From positions 1 through 61,171 of the forward strand of contig NZ_AWZU01000051.1 of NCBI RefSeq assembly GCF_000472385.1: a stretch of DNA of 61,171 bases, in the 5' to 3' direction. The notes beneath the pieces were generated by a model, which saw nothing but the letters and a program-made list of their open reading frames with translations, was not told the origin of the DNA and searched no databases. The DNA comes from Bradyrhizobium sp. ARR65. GTDB taxonomy: Bacteria; Pseudomonadota; Alphaproteobacteria; Rhizobiales; Xanthobacteraceae. Below are positions 25,608 through 34,442 of this stretch, in pieces. Every line of letters starts with the position of its first letter. The stretch's first letter is position 1. Position numbers and translations under genes: made by a program.

Positions 25608-25928
25608 CTACCAGGCGACCACGGCGCAGAGAATTGCCAGCGGCAGCAAAATGGGTCCGAGATAGAGCCAGGTTCGATATCCGGCGGTATCCCTCGGGAG
25701 GATGAAAAGGTGGACAAGCAGCCAGCTACAGACCGCCACTCCCAGCGCGACGCGTACAGCGTCGCTGGGCGTCTCCCAAATCGACCAGATGTGCTCGAGT
25801 TGAGGGCTGGCAATGCGCGCGGTAATGATGATGAGGATGGCGATAAAGGCCGTTCGAACCGCCAATCCTCCGAACCAATCGGCTCTGGATATATCTACGT
25901 CCGGTACTTTTGCTTTCGCCGCTTTCAC
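25608..25928 (-). CDS. Small inner-membrane protein, hypothetical
   Basis: This 106-residue protein has three hydrophobic segments (TAFIAILIIITARIA; VALGVAVCSWLLVHLFIL; LYLGPILLPLAILCAVVAW). The start is a GTG at 25928 behind TAGGCGAG; the frame stays open to 26159, but that part lacks protein-like pattern. I do not recognise the family. It is convergent with the efflux operon, with 27 bases between the stops, so it is probably not part of it. Confidence 0.5.
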   Translation of the reverse strand: MKAAKAKVPDVDISRADWFGGLAVRTAFIAILIIITARIASPQLEHIWSIWETPSDAVRVALGVAVCSWLLVHLFILPRDTAGYRTWLYLGPILLPLAILCAVVAW

Positions 25929-26115
25929 AGGCAACTCGCCTAGGCAAAATTGCGATCGAGCTACATCTAAATGGAGTTTCGTCCAAATGAAGTAGTGAGC
26001 CTCATGCGCTTGGGCCAGGCCTACCGAGCGCGTCAAGCGAAATGCATCGTCGCAACAGAGTCCCGCGACCGAGCGCGGCCTCAAGTCGGTTTTGGCGAGA
26101 CTGAGAGAAATCGAT

Positions 26116-26418
26116 ATGACGACGAGGGGCATAGCACTCGCAGCGATGCTGCTGCTCACGAGCTCCGCCGATGCGGCGGCGCAGCAGAAACAGCGGTCAT
26201 GGTCATGCGTTCTCGAGATTCTATATTCCGAGGAGCTACCGATCGGGCCGCTGTTTCATCACACGATCAAAGCCACATTATTGGTGACCCCTCCCAAGGC
26301 TCAACCATTCGAAGCCACTGTTTGGAAGGTGATCCCGTGGCAAGTTCCGCCGCCCCGCCGCGGCCAACACCTGCGGGGCTCATGCGACCCGGCTGCGTCG
26401 GTTTTTCGCTGGTTTTGA
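26116..26418 (+). CDS. Small exported hypothetical protein
   Basis: This 100-residue protein has a signal peptide (MTTRGIALAAMLLLTSSADA, cleavage near AAAQ). The mature part ends with WQVPPPRRGQHLRGSCDPA, a pattern I have seen in small Bradyrhizobium secreted proteins but cannot name. The ATG at 26116 is preferred to the one at 26092 because it starts the signal peptide. It should be periplasmic. Role unknown. Confidence 0.5.
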   Translation: MTTRGIALAAMLLLTSSADAAAQQKQRSWSCVLEILYSEELPIGPLFHHTIKATLLVTPPKAQPFEATVWKVIPWQVPPPRRGQHLRGSCDPAASVFRWF

Positions 26419-26475
26419 AGGCAATGACTTCGCGAGCACCCGCTTCGGTGGCGTGGCGGGCAATATTGCGAATGT

Positions 26476-26656
26476 CACCCTCGGGCCGGCTTTCGGCGAC
26501 GAATTTCTTGTAGCCCTTTAAGTTGAGATAGCCTTGCATGTCGCCGACCGGAAAACGGGATCCGATCTGCGGGCCGATGCCGGCCACCTGGGATTGGAAG
26601 CAGCCGACGCGGCCGCCGCCATCATCGTGCCGTGCCCGATCCCGATGTTGGCAAGG
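26476..26656 (-). pseudogene. Remnant of an SphA-type outer-membrane transporter-like protein
   Basis: The minus strand shows two separated pieces of a 'transporter/meta-pathway of phenol degradation' (SphA-like) beta-barrel protein. NIGIGHGTM lies at about 26622-26650 in one frame, and IGPQIGSRFPVGDMQGYLNL followed by KGYKKFVAESRPEG lies at about 26483-26580 in another. In intact members these are far apart, so the intervening barrel is deleted and the frame is broken. No start, signal peptide or full barrel is present. Identification rests on my memory of these motifs. Confidence 0.4.
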
Positions 26657-26997
26657 CGCGTCGAGCTATAAGCAGCGCTCAACTGCGAGCGGATGGCATC
26701 GCCGGCTGGTTTGGTCCGCAGCCGGCGTGTTCCGGGCAACTGCGGCGCGCTGTGCGCCGCAGCAATTTTTGTTGATATGACGTTTGTATGTCTTGACAGT
26801 TTCGAAAAAATTTTTCTGCGAGAGTCGCAAACCGAACGGACGGCAGCAGCCGTCTCCGACATAGTTGCACTCGGGGTTGGCTAGAACTCACCCAAAACTG
26901 ATCAACGGAAAGGCGGGACAACCCTCCGCCTCCAGGAACTCTCGCGCCGCAATATCGCGTCCCGGGAATAATCACGCTTGAGAAGGAATAGAGTGCT

Positions 26998-27465
26998 GTG
27001 AGTGAAAGTGACCGCAAAATCGAAACGAACGGAACGATTGGTTCGGGCATGCCGCTATTTGGATTCTCCAAAATCGCGCTGGCGGGTCCGCTTGGCGAGC
27101 TTGCCGAACGGGGCCTCGCCCGTGCACAGGAAGGCTGTGAGAAGATGAAGACCGCGTCCGAAGAGATGGCGGAAGCGATGCGTGAAATCTACTCGAGCAA
27201 CGCCAAGACTACGACGGACTACGGGCTCAAGGTCATGGAGATTTCCAGGATCAACACCACCTCCACGCTCGATTTCTTTTCCCAGTTGCTCGGCAGCAAG
27301 TCGATGTCGGACGTCGCGGCGCTGTCTGCGACGCAAGCACGCAAGGCATTCGACACCACATCTGCCCAGAACAAGGAACTGTGGGAGCTTGCTCAGAGAC
27401 TTGCGAAAGACACGGGCGAGCCGATCAGGAAGCACTTCGGCAATATATTTCAGCAGGCAAGCTGA
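26998..27465 (+). CDS. Phasin family protein
   Basis: This 155-residue protein is built of long amphipathic helices (EELAERGLARAQEGCEKMKT-like start, then EEMAEAMREIYSSNAKTTTD and SDVAALSATQARKAFDTTSA) with few aromatic residues, as in phasins. These coat polyhydroxyalkanoate granules and control their size. The start is a GTG at 26998 with AGAAGGA about 10 bases upstream. It lies upstream of two small genes and a Crp/Fnr regulator, a grouping that may relate to carbon storage or low oxygen. No PHA synthase gene is in the window. Confidence 0.75.
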   Translation: MSESDRKIETNGTIGSGMPLFGFSKIALAGPLGELAERGLARAQEGCEKMKTASEEMAEAMREIYSSNAKTTTDYGLKVMEISRINTTSTLDFFSQLLGSKSMSDVAALSATQARKAFDTTSAQNKELWELAQRLAKDTGEPIRKHFGNIFQQAS

Positions 27466-27656
27466 AGGCGGCAGCGGGTCCGCGCTCGAGCTTCGCTCAA
27501 GAGGGCGATCTGGCCGGCTGGAATAAGCCAACCCGAGCATCCCACACTGCTCGATAAACAATAACAGGTGCGACCCCCCAATCACCGCACCGAGATAACA
27601 GGCGCGTTCCAGCTGGCCAGACCTTTTTGCTTCAGGAAATTCTCAAGGAGGGTGGT

Positions 27657-27890
27657 ATGGGTATGGTCATGATCCAGTGTCCGGAAACGGGGCGTGCAAT
27701 CCCCACCGGCATCAAGACCGATCGCGACAGCTTCTTACGCAGCCCGGTGTTTTTTGCGCGCACGCGCTGCCCGATCTGCAACACCGATCATACGTGGTTC
27801 GCGACGGAGGCCTGGGTCCACGAGCCCGTTGCCGCGGCACAGCTTCGCGACCGGACCGTCTGGCCCGGTCATCGACGCAGCTCACAATAA
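27657..27890 (+). CDS. Small Cys-rich hypothetical protein
   Basis: This 77-residue protein has a CPETG motif near the start (IQCPETGRAIPTGIKTDR) and a CPICNTDHTWF motif in the middle, which together can form a zinc-binding knuckle. The ATG at 27657 follows a strong AAGGAGG ribosome site. It is followed after 21 bases by another small gene on the same strand, so the two are probably cotranscribed. Similar Cys-containing proteins are common in Bradyrhizobium, with no assigned role. Confidence 0.65.
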   Translation: MGMVMIQCPETGRAIPTGIKTDRDSFLRSPVFFARTRCPICNTDHTWFATEAWVHEPVAAAQLRDRTVWPGHRRSSQ

Positions 27891-27911
27891 TAATCCCGGC
27901 GGAGGGACGTC

Positions 27912-28151
27912 ATGGCGCAAATGCAAAGACTCAGCGAAGCCTCTCCCTTGCTGCTTCAGGCCATGGACTTTCTTCGCGAAGCACGGCGGCTCAAGCCAGG
28001 TCCTGAACGCAACGAGCTACGGGAGGTGGCCAGGGAACTGCGCGATCTCGCCAGGTCGGAAGCGCAATCCGCATTGATGCTCGACCAGGCTCTGGACATC
28101 CCGCTCGGGGCGGCCGAATCCGCTATGGCCTCTCGGCCCGAGCCGCTTTGA
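27912..28151 (+). CDS. Small helical hypothetical protein
   Basis: This 79-residue protein is almost wholly helical and charged (LLLQAMDFLREARRLKPGPE, then LREVARELRDLARSEAQSAL). The ATG at 27912 follows GGCGGAGGGACGTC, a good ribosome site. Its last 29 bases overlap the end of the convergent Crp/Fnr-type gene. I do not recognise the family. It likely shares a transcript with the Cys-rich gene upstream. Confidence 0.6.
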   Translation: MAQMQRLSEASPLLLQAMDFLREARRLKPGPERNELREVARELRDLARSEAQSALMLDQALDIPLGAAESAMASRPEPL

Positions 28152-28911
28152 CTTCCGGGCGAGTTTCCTCGAACGGCGCGACCGAGCGCGGTGGTTTGGA
28201 CAACTCTTTGTCGTATGCTGGGCCGATCCTGCTTCGCATCAAAGTATAGCAATCGCAGGTGATGTGCTCCAATTGTGCCCGGTCGATCTCCACCAAGCCG
28301 CGCCGGTCGCTTTTCAGGGCGCCCGCCGCCCGAAGCTTGCTCATCGCCAGCGTCACGGTCGTGCGCCGCACCCCCAGCAAATGAGCAAGCGCCTCCTGCG
28401 TCACGGGAAGGACATCATCGGCGACGTGGTCGTGAAGTTCGAGCAGCCACCGTGCCATGCGTTGCTCCACCGGATGCAACGCATTGCACGCGGCAACTTG
28501 CTGGAGCTGCAGGATCTGTGTGCGGATATGGACATGAACGACGTGTCTGATCGCGGCGCTACGGCGATAAGCAGACTGCAATTTTGCGACCGAGATTTGC
28601 GAGGCGGTACCGGCGACACGGGCGATTGCGGTAACAGGGGAGTGCGAGGGGCCCAGCACTGTGAGCGAGCCGACCGCGCCTTCCGGTCCCATGAGCGTGG
28701 TCGCGACCGTTTGTCCATTGGGCATTTCTGCCATGAAGGCTATGGCGCCGCTGTCGGGAAAATAGACCTGATTGAGTTCATCTCCCGACTGTACCAGGGC
28801 GGCATCGACTTCGAACGCGATGTTCTGAAGGTGTGGGGAGAGCAAATGAAAGTCCGCCGGTGGCAACGCCGCCAAGAGCTTATTCCCAACGTTGCTCGGG
28901 CGCCCTGTCAC
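28123..28911 (-). CDS. Crp/Fnr-family transcriptional regulator
   Basis: This 262-residue protein has an N-terminal cyclic-nucleotide-like beta-roll domain (VQSGDELNQVYFPDSGAIAF) and a C-terminal winged HTH (VTQEALAHLLGVRRTTVTLA). There is no Cys cluster near the N-terminus, so it is not an oxygen-sensing Fe-S Fnr, and the effector is unknown. The start is a GTG at 28911, chosen because AAGGA lies 9 bases before it; the frame runs further upstream without support. This subtype is common in rhizobia, often linked to stress or carbon signals. A PAS protein gene lies upstream on the same strand. Confidence 0.82.
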   Translation of the reverse strand: MTGRPSNVGNKLLAALPPADFHLLSPHLQNIAFEVDAALVQSGDELNQVYFPDSGAIAFMAEMPNGQTVATTLMGPEGAVGSLTVLGPSHSPVTAIARVAGTASQISVAKLQSAYRRSAAIRHVVHVHIRTQILQLQQVAACNALHPVEQRMARWLLELHDHVADDVLPVTQEALAHLLGVRRTTVTLAMSKLRAAGALKSDRRGLVEIDRAQLEHITCDCYTLMRSRIGPAYDKELSKPPRSVAPFEETRPEVKAARAERP

Positions 28912-29272
28912 GGACTTTATCCTTCGGCAACGACACGTAAGTTCCTCACCGAACGTGTGGCCGTGGAGCAAGTTCCTAATTTGTCAGGAAGCCGGTGGGC
29001 TGACGAATCGCAATCATGCGGATGTATGTCGGTACCGGCTCGGATGGAGACGTTCTCGCCGCGAGTGGCGCGCCGTCTATTGGCCTGGACGTAGGATCTC
29101 AGCCGCTCGGGCCGGATCATCATCCCCCGCGGACAAGCTCTTTGCGACAAGCGGCTTCGACGCCGCTGATTGAATAATCGTTTCGGCAAGTCGAGCGCCA
29201 GATCAGAGATTTGCGGAATTGCTCGGGAGTGAAGTGCTTGGGAAATAAGAAATCCGAGCGGAATGACGGTGA
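28912..29272. other. Spacer between PAS and Crp/Fnr-type genes
   Basis: A minus-strand frame (29276 down to 28917, 119 residues) begins at an ATG overlapping the PAS stop as ATGA, but it has no ribosome site and is very rich in Arg without a protein-like pattern, so it is not called. The region should hold the promoter of the regulator gene. Confidence 0.4.
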
Positions 29273-29671
29273 TCATTTTTTGCCACGCTCGCGCTCCACG
29301 CGCTCCGTCACGTCGCGCGCGATCGCGGCCGACCCCAGCACCTCGCCCTGGAAGTCCTTCACCAGTGCAAAAGTCATCTCGATGTAGAGCTTGCGGCCGC
29401 TCTTGTGCTGCGCCCGGGTGAGGGTGGGCCGACCCTGGAGCTTCATGGCGCCGCTGGCGATCGCCGCGTCAAAACCCTTCCAGTGTGCAGCGCGCAAATG
29501 CTCGGGAATGATCAGATCGAGGTTGTGGCCGAGCGCTTCCTGCGCGGAATAGCCGAACAAGGCAGTGGCGGCGCGATTCCAGCGCACGATCGAGCCGGAG
29601 CGATCGGCATAAATGAGAGCGTCGGCGATATCGTCGAGAATTCGCGCATTCAGGTCAGTTGGGGCGGTCAT
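29273..29671 (-). CDS. Stand-alone PAS-domain protein
   Basis: This 132-residue protein is a single PAS domain: ADALIYADRSGSIVRWNRAA, then LFGYSAQEALGHNLDLIIPE, and a C-terminal PAC-like end (GSAAIARDVTERVERE). There is no kinase, GGDEF or DNA-binding part, so it must signal by binding a partner. PAS domains sense redox state, oxygen or small ligands. It lies upstream of the Crp/Fnr-type regulator gene in the same direction, which suggests, but does not prove, a working pair. The ATG at 29671 follows ACAGAG. Confidence 0.8.
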   Translation of the reverse strand: MTAPTDLNARILDDIADALIYADRSGSIVRWNRAATALFGYSAQEALGHNLDLIIPEHLRAAHWKGFDAAIASGAMKLQGRPTLTRAQHKSGRKLYIEMTFALVKDFQGEVLGSAAIARDVTERVERERGKK

Positions 29672-30022
29672 CTCTGTGCGTTCGGCGGGTTCGGCGGGGA
29701 GGAGGATGAGGCCAACATGGAGGCGGTGTGCTCAGCCAGAAGGTCGCGGAACTGCTCAGGTGGTCCTCTGGCTGCGACAAAAGCCTCCCGAGCATTGCCA
29801 AGATACAGTATCCCGCTTGCCCCCTGTTAGCGAGGGTCGCTAGTCCCATCGTCGAATATCGGAACCGGGCGAGAAACGGTGCGTTGCACCTTAGGCGCGC
29901 ACGAACGACAACGTACTGGTGGGCGCCAGAAGGCAGCTACCCGCCACGGATCACCCGGAGTAGCTCCCCCTGCCGTCCACGACAATCGAGCGACATCGGC
30001 GCGCCTCGTAAAGGAGGTTTCC
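29672..30022. other. Divergent promoter region
   Basis: This 351-base spacer lies between the PAS gene (minus) and the multi-pass membrane protein gene (plus). No gene is supported. The right end holds a very strong AAAGGAGGT ribosome site for the gene at 30023. Confidence 0.4.
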
Positions 30023-30751
30023 ATGTCGACTATGACAACTTCGGAGAGTGGTTTCCAGGAAGCTGCGACTTACGGCGGGTTTGTTGATGCCATTGGCGGG
30101 GTGGCGACAATTGTCCTGGCGATCGTCGCGCTATCAGGAATCAACCAGCCTACCTTGGCGGCCATCGCGACCATCGTGTTCGGTGCCGCGCTGCTGATCC
30201 AGGGTGGCACGATGCTGACCGAATACACCAAGCTGATGTTTCCGGCCGGCGTAGCCCAGCCAGTCCAGGAAGGCGTGGGCGGCGGTGGTCTTCCGATCCT
30301 GTTTCTTGTGGGGGCATCAGGGATCGTGCTTGGCATACTTGCGCTGCTTGGCATCGCTGCGGGAACTCTCGTCTCCTGCGCAGTGATTGCATTCGGAGCG
30401 GCGCTGCTCGTGAGCAGCAATTCGGTCTGGCATCTTTACCGGACGAAGCAGCAGGCCTCACAGCAGATGATCAGCAACCGCGTGCTCTCGGGAGGCGAGA
30501 TTCTTGCCGGCGAAATGGCCTCCGGTTCGGCGGCGGTCCAGTTGGTCTCGGGTGTTGCCGCGATCGTTCTGGGCATTCTCGCGGTGAGCGGCGTCTATAC
30601 GGCCGTTCTCTCGCTGGTTGCCCTGCTGGTGATGGGTGCCACGGTGCTCCTGACCGGCAGCACATTAAGCGGCGCGGCTATGAGCTTTATGGAGCCCGCC
30701 GTGGCGCGTAGAGGCGGAACCTGGGCGCAGTCACCAGGCGTCGGCGAGTAA
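30023..30751 (+). CDS. Multi-pass membrane protein, hypothetical
   Basis: This 242-residue protein has about six hydrophobic segments in three similar pairs (GGVATIVLAIVALSGI ... ATIVFGAALLIQGG; GASGIVLGILALLGIA ... AVIAFGAALLVSS; SGVAAIVLGILAVSGV ... ALLVMGATVLLTGS). The thrice-repeated pattern 'IVLxIxALxGI' then 'FGAALLxxG' indicates internal triplication of a two-helix unit. The ATG at 30023 follows AAAGGAGGT, one of the best ribosome sites in the window. Function unknown. It is convergent with the GlcG-like gene across a perfect hairpin. Confidence 0.65.
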   Translation: MSTMTTSESGFQEAATYGGFVDAIGGVATIVLAIVALSGINQPTLAAIATIVFGAALLIQGGTMLTEYTKLMFPAGVAQPVQEGVGGGGLPILFLVGASGIVLGILALLGIAAGTLVSCAVIAFGAALLVSSNSVWHLYRTKQQASQQMISNRVLSGGEILAGEMASGSAAVQLVSGVAAIVLGILAVSGVYTAVLSLVALLVMGATVLLTGSTLSGAAMSFMEPAVARRGGTWAQSPGVGE

Positions 30752-30771
30752 GCCGAAGCCCTTCTGCGCAA

Positions 30772-30799
30772 GGAAGCAGCGGCTGGCGCCGCTGCTTCC
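30772..30799. terminator. Hairpin between convergent genes
   Basis: GGAAGCAGCGGC (30772-30783) pairs perfectly with 30788-30799 around a 4-base loop. There is no T-run, but its place between two converging genes fits a bidirectional transcription end. Confidence 0.6.
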
Positions 30800-30806
30800 C
30801 TCACGT

Positions 30807-31235
30807 CTATCCCGCGTTCGCCTTCAGCCCCGCGGCCTCGATCCCCGCGATCGCGCAGATCTCGTCATTGTCCGAGGTGTCGCCGGAGACGCCGACGGCG
30901 CCAAGCAGCGTGGTGCTGTCCTGGATCAAGACGCCACCGGGCACCGGCACGAGGCGCCCCTGCGCGAGCGTATTCACCGCGTCGATGAAATAGGCCTGCT
31001 CCTGGGCGCGCTGATAGAGCGCGCGCGAGCCCATGCCCATGGCGAGCGCGCCGTAGGCCTTGCCGTGTGCGACCTCGGCACGCATCAGGCTGGTGCCGTC
31101 CTGCGCCGCGGTCATTTTGACCGCACCGCGCGCGTCCAAGATTGTGATCACCAGCGGCTTCAACTTTTTCTCGGTCGCCTTGGCGAGCGCGGCATTGAGG
31201 ATCTTGCGGGCGATATCGAGTGTCAGTTCAGCCAT
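30807..31235 (-). CDS. GlcG/HbpS-family protein
   Basis: This 142-residue protein belongs to the GlcG/HbpS family: LDIARKILNAALAKATEKKL at the start, a central LVITILDARGAVKM, and the C-terminal GAVGVSGDTSDNDEICA. In glycolate loci GlcG accompanies the oxidase subunits, with an unproven role; HbpS proteins bind haem or cobalamin. Here its first bases overlap by 8 the end of the fused FAD/Fe-S oxidase gene, so the two are cotranscribed and translation is coupled. This supports a link to 2-hydroxyacid oxidation. It has no signal peptide and should be cytoplasmic. Confidence 0.8.
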   Translation of the reverse strand: MAELTLDIARKILNAALAKATEKKLKPLVITILDARGAVKMTAAQDGTSLMRAEVAHGKAYGALAMGMGSRALYQRAQEQAYFIDAVNTLAQGRLVPVPGGVLIQDSTTLLGAVGVSGDTSDNDEICAIAGIEAAGLKANAG

Positions 31236-34212
31236 TGAGCACGTCCTTTGCGAGCGGGGAGGGGTTTTGATCGGATTGCGCGCGATCGAGGCTCATCGCC
31301 AGCACTTGCGCCGCGTGCAGCGCGTTACGCTGCGCGCCATCCGCGATCTGGTGGCGGCAGGAGGTGCCATCGGCCACAATCAGCGTTGTGCCATCGGCGC
31401 GCCGCACGGCAGGTAAAAGCGACAGCTCGGCCATTTCCATCGAGGCCTCGTAGGTCTCAGTGCCGTATCCGAACGCGCCCGCCATGCCGCAGCAGCTCGA
31501 TTGGATGATCTCGACCTTCAGTTCGGGCACCAGCCTCAGCACCGCTTCGACCGGCTTGAACGCGTCAAAGGATTTCTGATGGCAATGGCCGTGCAGCAGT
31601 GCTGTGCCTGCGATCGGGCCGAGCGGCAGGCGCAAGCGGCCGGCCTTGGCCTCGCGAGAGACGAATTCCTCGAAGAGCAGTGCATGCGCGCTGACGGCTT
31701 TTGCCGTATCGTCCTGGCGCAGCGACAGCAGCTCGTCGCGCAGCGTCAAGAGGCAGCTTGGTTCGAGCCCGATGATGGGTACGCCGCGCGCGGCGAACGG
31801 CGCGTAGGTTGTGACCAGGCGATCGAGCTCGGCACGTGCCTTCTCGACCAGGCCGGCCGACAGGAACGTCCGTCCGCAGCACAGCGGCCGCTTTCCGCTC
31901 GCCGGCCTCGGCATGTGGACGCGGTAACCGCCGGCGACCAGCACGCGCAACGCTGCGTCGAGATTTTCTCGTTCGTAGATGCGGTTGAAAGTGTCGGTGA
32001 ACAGCACGACCTCGCGGCCATCCTGCGGGCCCATCGCATCACTCTCCGGCCGGAACACATCGCGCCGGAACGCAGGCAAGGCGCGCTTGGCGCTGATGCC
32101 GGCAAATCTCTCAAACAGCCGACGCAGTACCGGGCTGTCGTTACGCCAGTTGGCCAGCGGCGCGAAGCGCGCGGCGAGATCGGCGTAACGCGGGAGGTAG
32201 CCGACCAAGCGGTCGCGCAGCGTGAGCCCGTGTTTTGCGGCGCGCGCGGCCAGGACCTCGATCTTCATCTTGGCCATGTCGACGCCGACAGGGCATTCGC
32301 GCCGACACGCCTTGCAGGAGACGCAGAGTTCTAGGGTCTCCATCATTTCGTCGGAGCAAAGCGCATCTGGCCCGAGCTGGCCCGAGATCGCAAGCCGCAA
32401 GGTGTTGGCGCGGCCGCGCGTGACATGCATCTCATCGCGCGTCGCGCGATAGGACGGACACATCACGCCGCCCTCGAGCTTGCGGCAGGTACCGTTGTTG
32501 TTGCACATCTCCACCGCGCCCTGGAAGCCGCCGCCAGCGCCGGGATAGCCGGACCAGTCGAGCACGGTTTTCAGCTCGGCGACGCGATAATCCGGCGGAT
32601 AACGGAACAGCGAGCGATCGTCCATTTTCGGCGCGTCGACGATCTTGCCCGGGTTGAGCACGCCCTCGGGATCGAAGCGTTGCTTGACCTCCTTGAAATC
32701 GGCCACGATGCGCGCGCCGAACATCGGCTCGTGAAATTCCGAGCGCACGATGCCGTCGCCATGCTCGCCCGAATGCGAGCCCTTGTACTCGCGCACCATG
32801 GCAAAGGCTTCCTCGGCGATCGCGCGCATCGCGTGCACGTCTTTCTCGAGCTTGAGGTTCAGCACCGGGCGCACGTGCAGGCAGCCTTCGGAGGCGTGCG
32901 CATACATCGTGCCGCTGGTGCCGTGCTTTCTGAACACGGCGTTGAGGCGGTCGGTGTAGTCGGCAAGATGCGGCAGCGGCACCGCGCAATCTTCGACGAA
33001 GGAGACGGGCTTGCCGGCCTCCTTCATCGACATCATGACGTTGAGGCCAGCGGCGCGGAACTCGGCAATGCTGGTCTGAAGTGCGGGATCGGTGATCTCG
33101 ACCACGCCGCCCCATTTGCGCGTTGGATTATTCCAACCAAAGCCGAGATCGCCCATCAGTTCGGAAAGCTGTTTCAGCCGGCGCAGATTCTCGTCCTGGT
33201 CTTCTTCGGCAAATTCCACCAGCAGGAGCGCGTCCGGATCGCCGCGGACGGCGGCGCCGATGACCGGGACGAACATCGCGATCTCGCGCCCGAGCGCGAT
33301 CATGGTGCGATCGACCAGCTCCACCGCGATCGGTTTCAGCTTGACGAGATGCTGGGTCGCATCCATCGCCTCGTAAAAGCTGCCGAAATGGCAGACACCG
33401 AGCACCCTGTTGCGGATCACCGGCCACAGTTTCAGCTCCACCTTGGTGGTGAAGGCGAGCGTGCCTTCGGAGCCGACCAAGAGATGCGCCATGTTGTTGG
33501 GCGTATTGCGGGGCGTCAGCGCATCGAGATTGTAGCCGCCGACGCGGCGCTGCACCTTGGGGAAGCGCTCGGTGATTTCTTGCGCCTCGCGTTCGCCAAG
33601 CGCGAGCATGTCGCGGAAGAGTTGAATTCCTTGCTCCGGCGCTTCCACGCCCGAGAGATCGCGCGGCACCTCACCGAAACGCATCAAGGTGCCGTCGGCG
33701 AGCGCCGCCTGCATCGATAACGTGTTGTCGCGCATGGTGCCGTAGCGCAAGCTGCGCCCACCGCAGGAATTGTTGCCGGCCATGCCGCCAATGGTGGCGC
33801 GCGAGGCGGTCGAGACGTCGACCGGAAACCACAGCCCGTGTTTTTTGAGCTGGCGGTTGAGGTCGTCGAGCACGATGCCGGGCTCGACGACGCAGGTGCG
33901 GCGCTCGAGGTCGAGCGAAATGATGCGATTGAGATACTTCGAGAAATCGATGACGATGCCGTCATTGATGGTCTGGCCGCATTGCGAGGTGCCGCCGCCG
34001 CGCGGCGTGACCTTGCGCGCTGCATCGCGCGCAACCGAAAGCGCCCGCAGGGCCTCGTCCATGGTGCGGGGGACGACCACGCCGGCCGGCATGATCTGGT
34101 AGAAGGACGCGTCGGTGGCGTAGCGGCCGCGGCTGAACCGGTCGAACAGGACCTCGCCTGATATTTCCGACCGCAAGCGGCGCTCGAGTTGGGACTTGGT
34201 TCTCATTTCCAT
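31228..34212 (-). CDS. Fused FAD-binding and Fe-S 2-hydroxyacid oxidase (GlcD-GlcF-like)
   Basis: This 994-residue protein joins a GlcD-type FAD domain to a GlcF-type iron-sulfur domain. The first half has the PCMH FAD motifs (VTPRGGGTSQCGQTINDG; ASRATIGGMAGNNSCGGRSL) and the VAO-type C-terminal part with NSEFHEPMFG-like text. Then follow CNNNGTCRK, and CVSCKACRRECPVG (a [4Fe-4S] site), and two CCG-type modules (RPLCCGRTFLSAGL; IIQSSCCGMAGAFG). Such enzymes oxidise D-2-hydroxy acids (D-lactate, glycolate, malate) and pass electrons to the quinone pool at the membrane. ATG at 34212 or 34206 is possible. It forms an operon with the GlcG-like gene. The GntR regulator gene lies upstream in the same direction. 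The real substrate is unknown. Confidence 0.85.
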   Translation of the reverse strand: MEMRTKSQLERRLRSEISGEVLFDRFSRGRYATDASFYQIMPAGVVVPRTMDEALRALSVARDAARKVTPRGGGTSQCGQTINDGIVIDFSKYLNRIISLDLERRTCVVEPGIVLDDLNRQLKKHGLWFPVDVSTASRATIGGMAGNNSCGGRSLRYGTMRDNTLSMQAALADGTLMRFGEVPRDLSGVEAPEQGIQLFRDMLALGEREAQEITERFPKVQRRVGGYNLDALTPRNTPNNMAHLLVGSEGTLAFTTKVELKLWPVIRNRVLGVCHFGSFYEAMDATQHLVKLKPIAVELVDRTMIALGREIAMFVPVIGAAVRGDPDALLLVEFAEEDQDENLRRLKQLSELMGDLGFGWNNPTRKWGGVVEITDPALQTSIAEFRAAGLNVMMSMKEAGKPVSFVEDCAVPLPHLADYTDRLNAVFRKHGTSGTMYAHASEGCLHVRPVLNLKLEKDVHAMRAIAEEAFAMVREYKGSHSGEHGDGIVRSEFHEPMFGARIVADFKEVKQRFDPEGVLNPGKIVDAPKMDDRSLFRYPPDYRVAELKTVLDWSGYPGAGGGFQGAVEMCNNNGTCRKLEGGVMCPSYRATRDEMHVTRGRANTLRLAISGQLGPDALCSDEMMETLELCVSCKACRRECPVGVDMAKMKIEVLAARAAKHGLTLRDRLVGYLPRYADLAARFAPLANWRNDSPVLRRLFERFAGISAKRALPAFRRDVFRPESDAMGPQDGREVVLFTDTFNRIYERENLDAALRVLVAGGYRVHMPRPASGKRPLCCGRTFLSAGLVEKARAELDRLVTTYAPFAARGVPIIGLEPSCLLTLRDELLSLRQDDTAKAVSAHALLFEEFVSREAKAGRLRLPLGPIAGTALLHGHCHQKSFDAFKPVEAVLRLVPELKVEIIQSSCCGMAGAFGYGTETYEASMEMAELSLLPAVRRADGTTLIVADGTSCRHQIADGAQRNALHAAQVLAMSLDRAQSDQNPSPLAKDVLNG

Positions 34213-34235
34213 TTCCGGATGCGCGATACCCGCTC

Positions 34236-34373
34236 GGTTCACCTCTCCCCGGCGGGAAGAGGTCGGCGCGCGGCGCCGGGTGAGGGCCGCGGGTCTCACG
34301 AAGGACCGTAAGCCCTCACCCGGATCGCATCATTCGATGTGATCCGACCTCTCCCAAACCGGAGAGGTGAACC
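34236..34373. repeat. 138-base nested palindromic repeat
   Basis: Three pairs of inverted arms are nested: GGTTCACCTCTCC at 34236-34248 with 34361-34373; GAGGTCGG near 34259-34266 with CCGACCTC near 34344-34351; and CCGGGTGAGGG at 34276-34286 with 34313-34323. A further small hairpin (GGATCGCATC/GATGTGATCC) lies between. The single strand would fold into a long structure. Similar elements are common between genes in Bradyrhizobium. Confidence 0.65.
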
Positions 34374-34442
34374 GTGCGGCGGCTGCTTATCTCATCTCGC
34401 ACAATTTCCAGAGTAGATGCAATCCGTCCCTGCCGCTTTCAA

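Noticed and set aside
25929..26159. Upstream extension of the small membrane protein at 25608-25928
   Set aside because: The extension lacks protein character, and a GTG with a ribosome site lies at 25928.
28917..29276. Minus-strand frame overlapping the PAS stop as ATGA
   Set aside because: No ribosome site, a strong Arg bias and no recognisable motif; the overlap alone is not enough.
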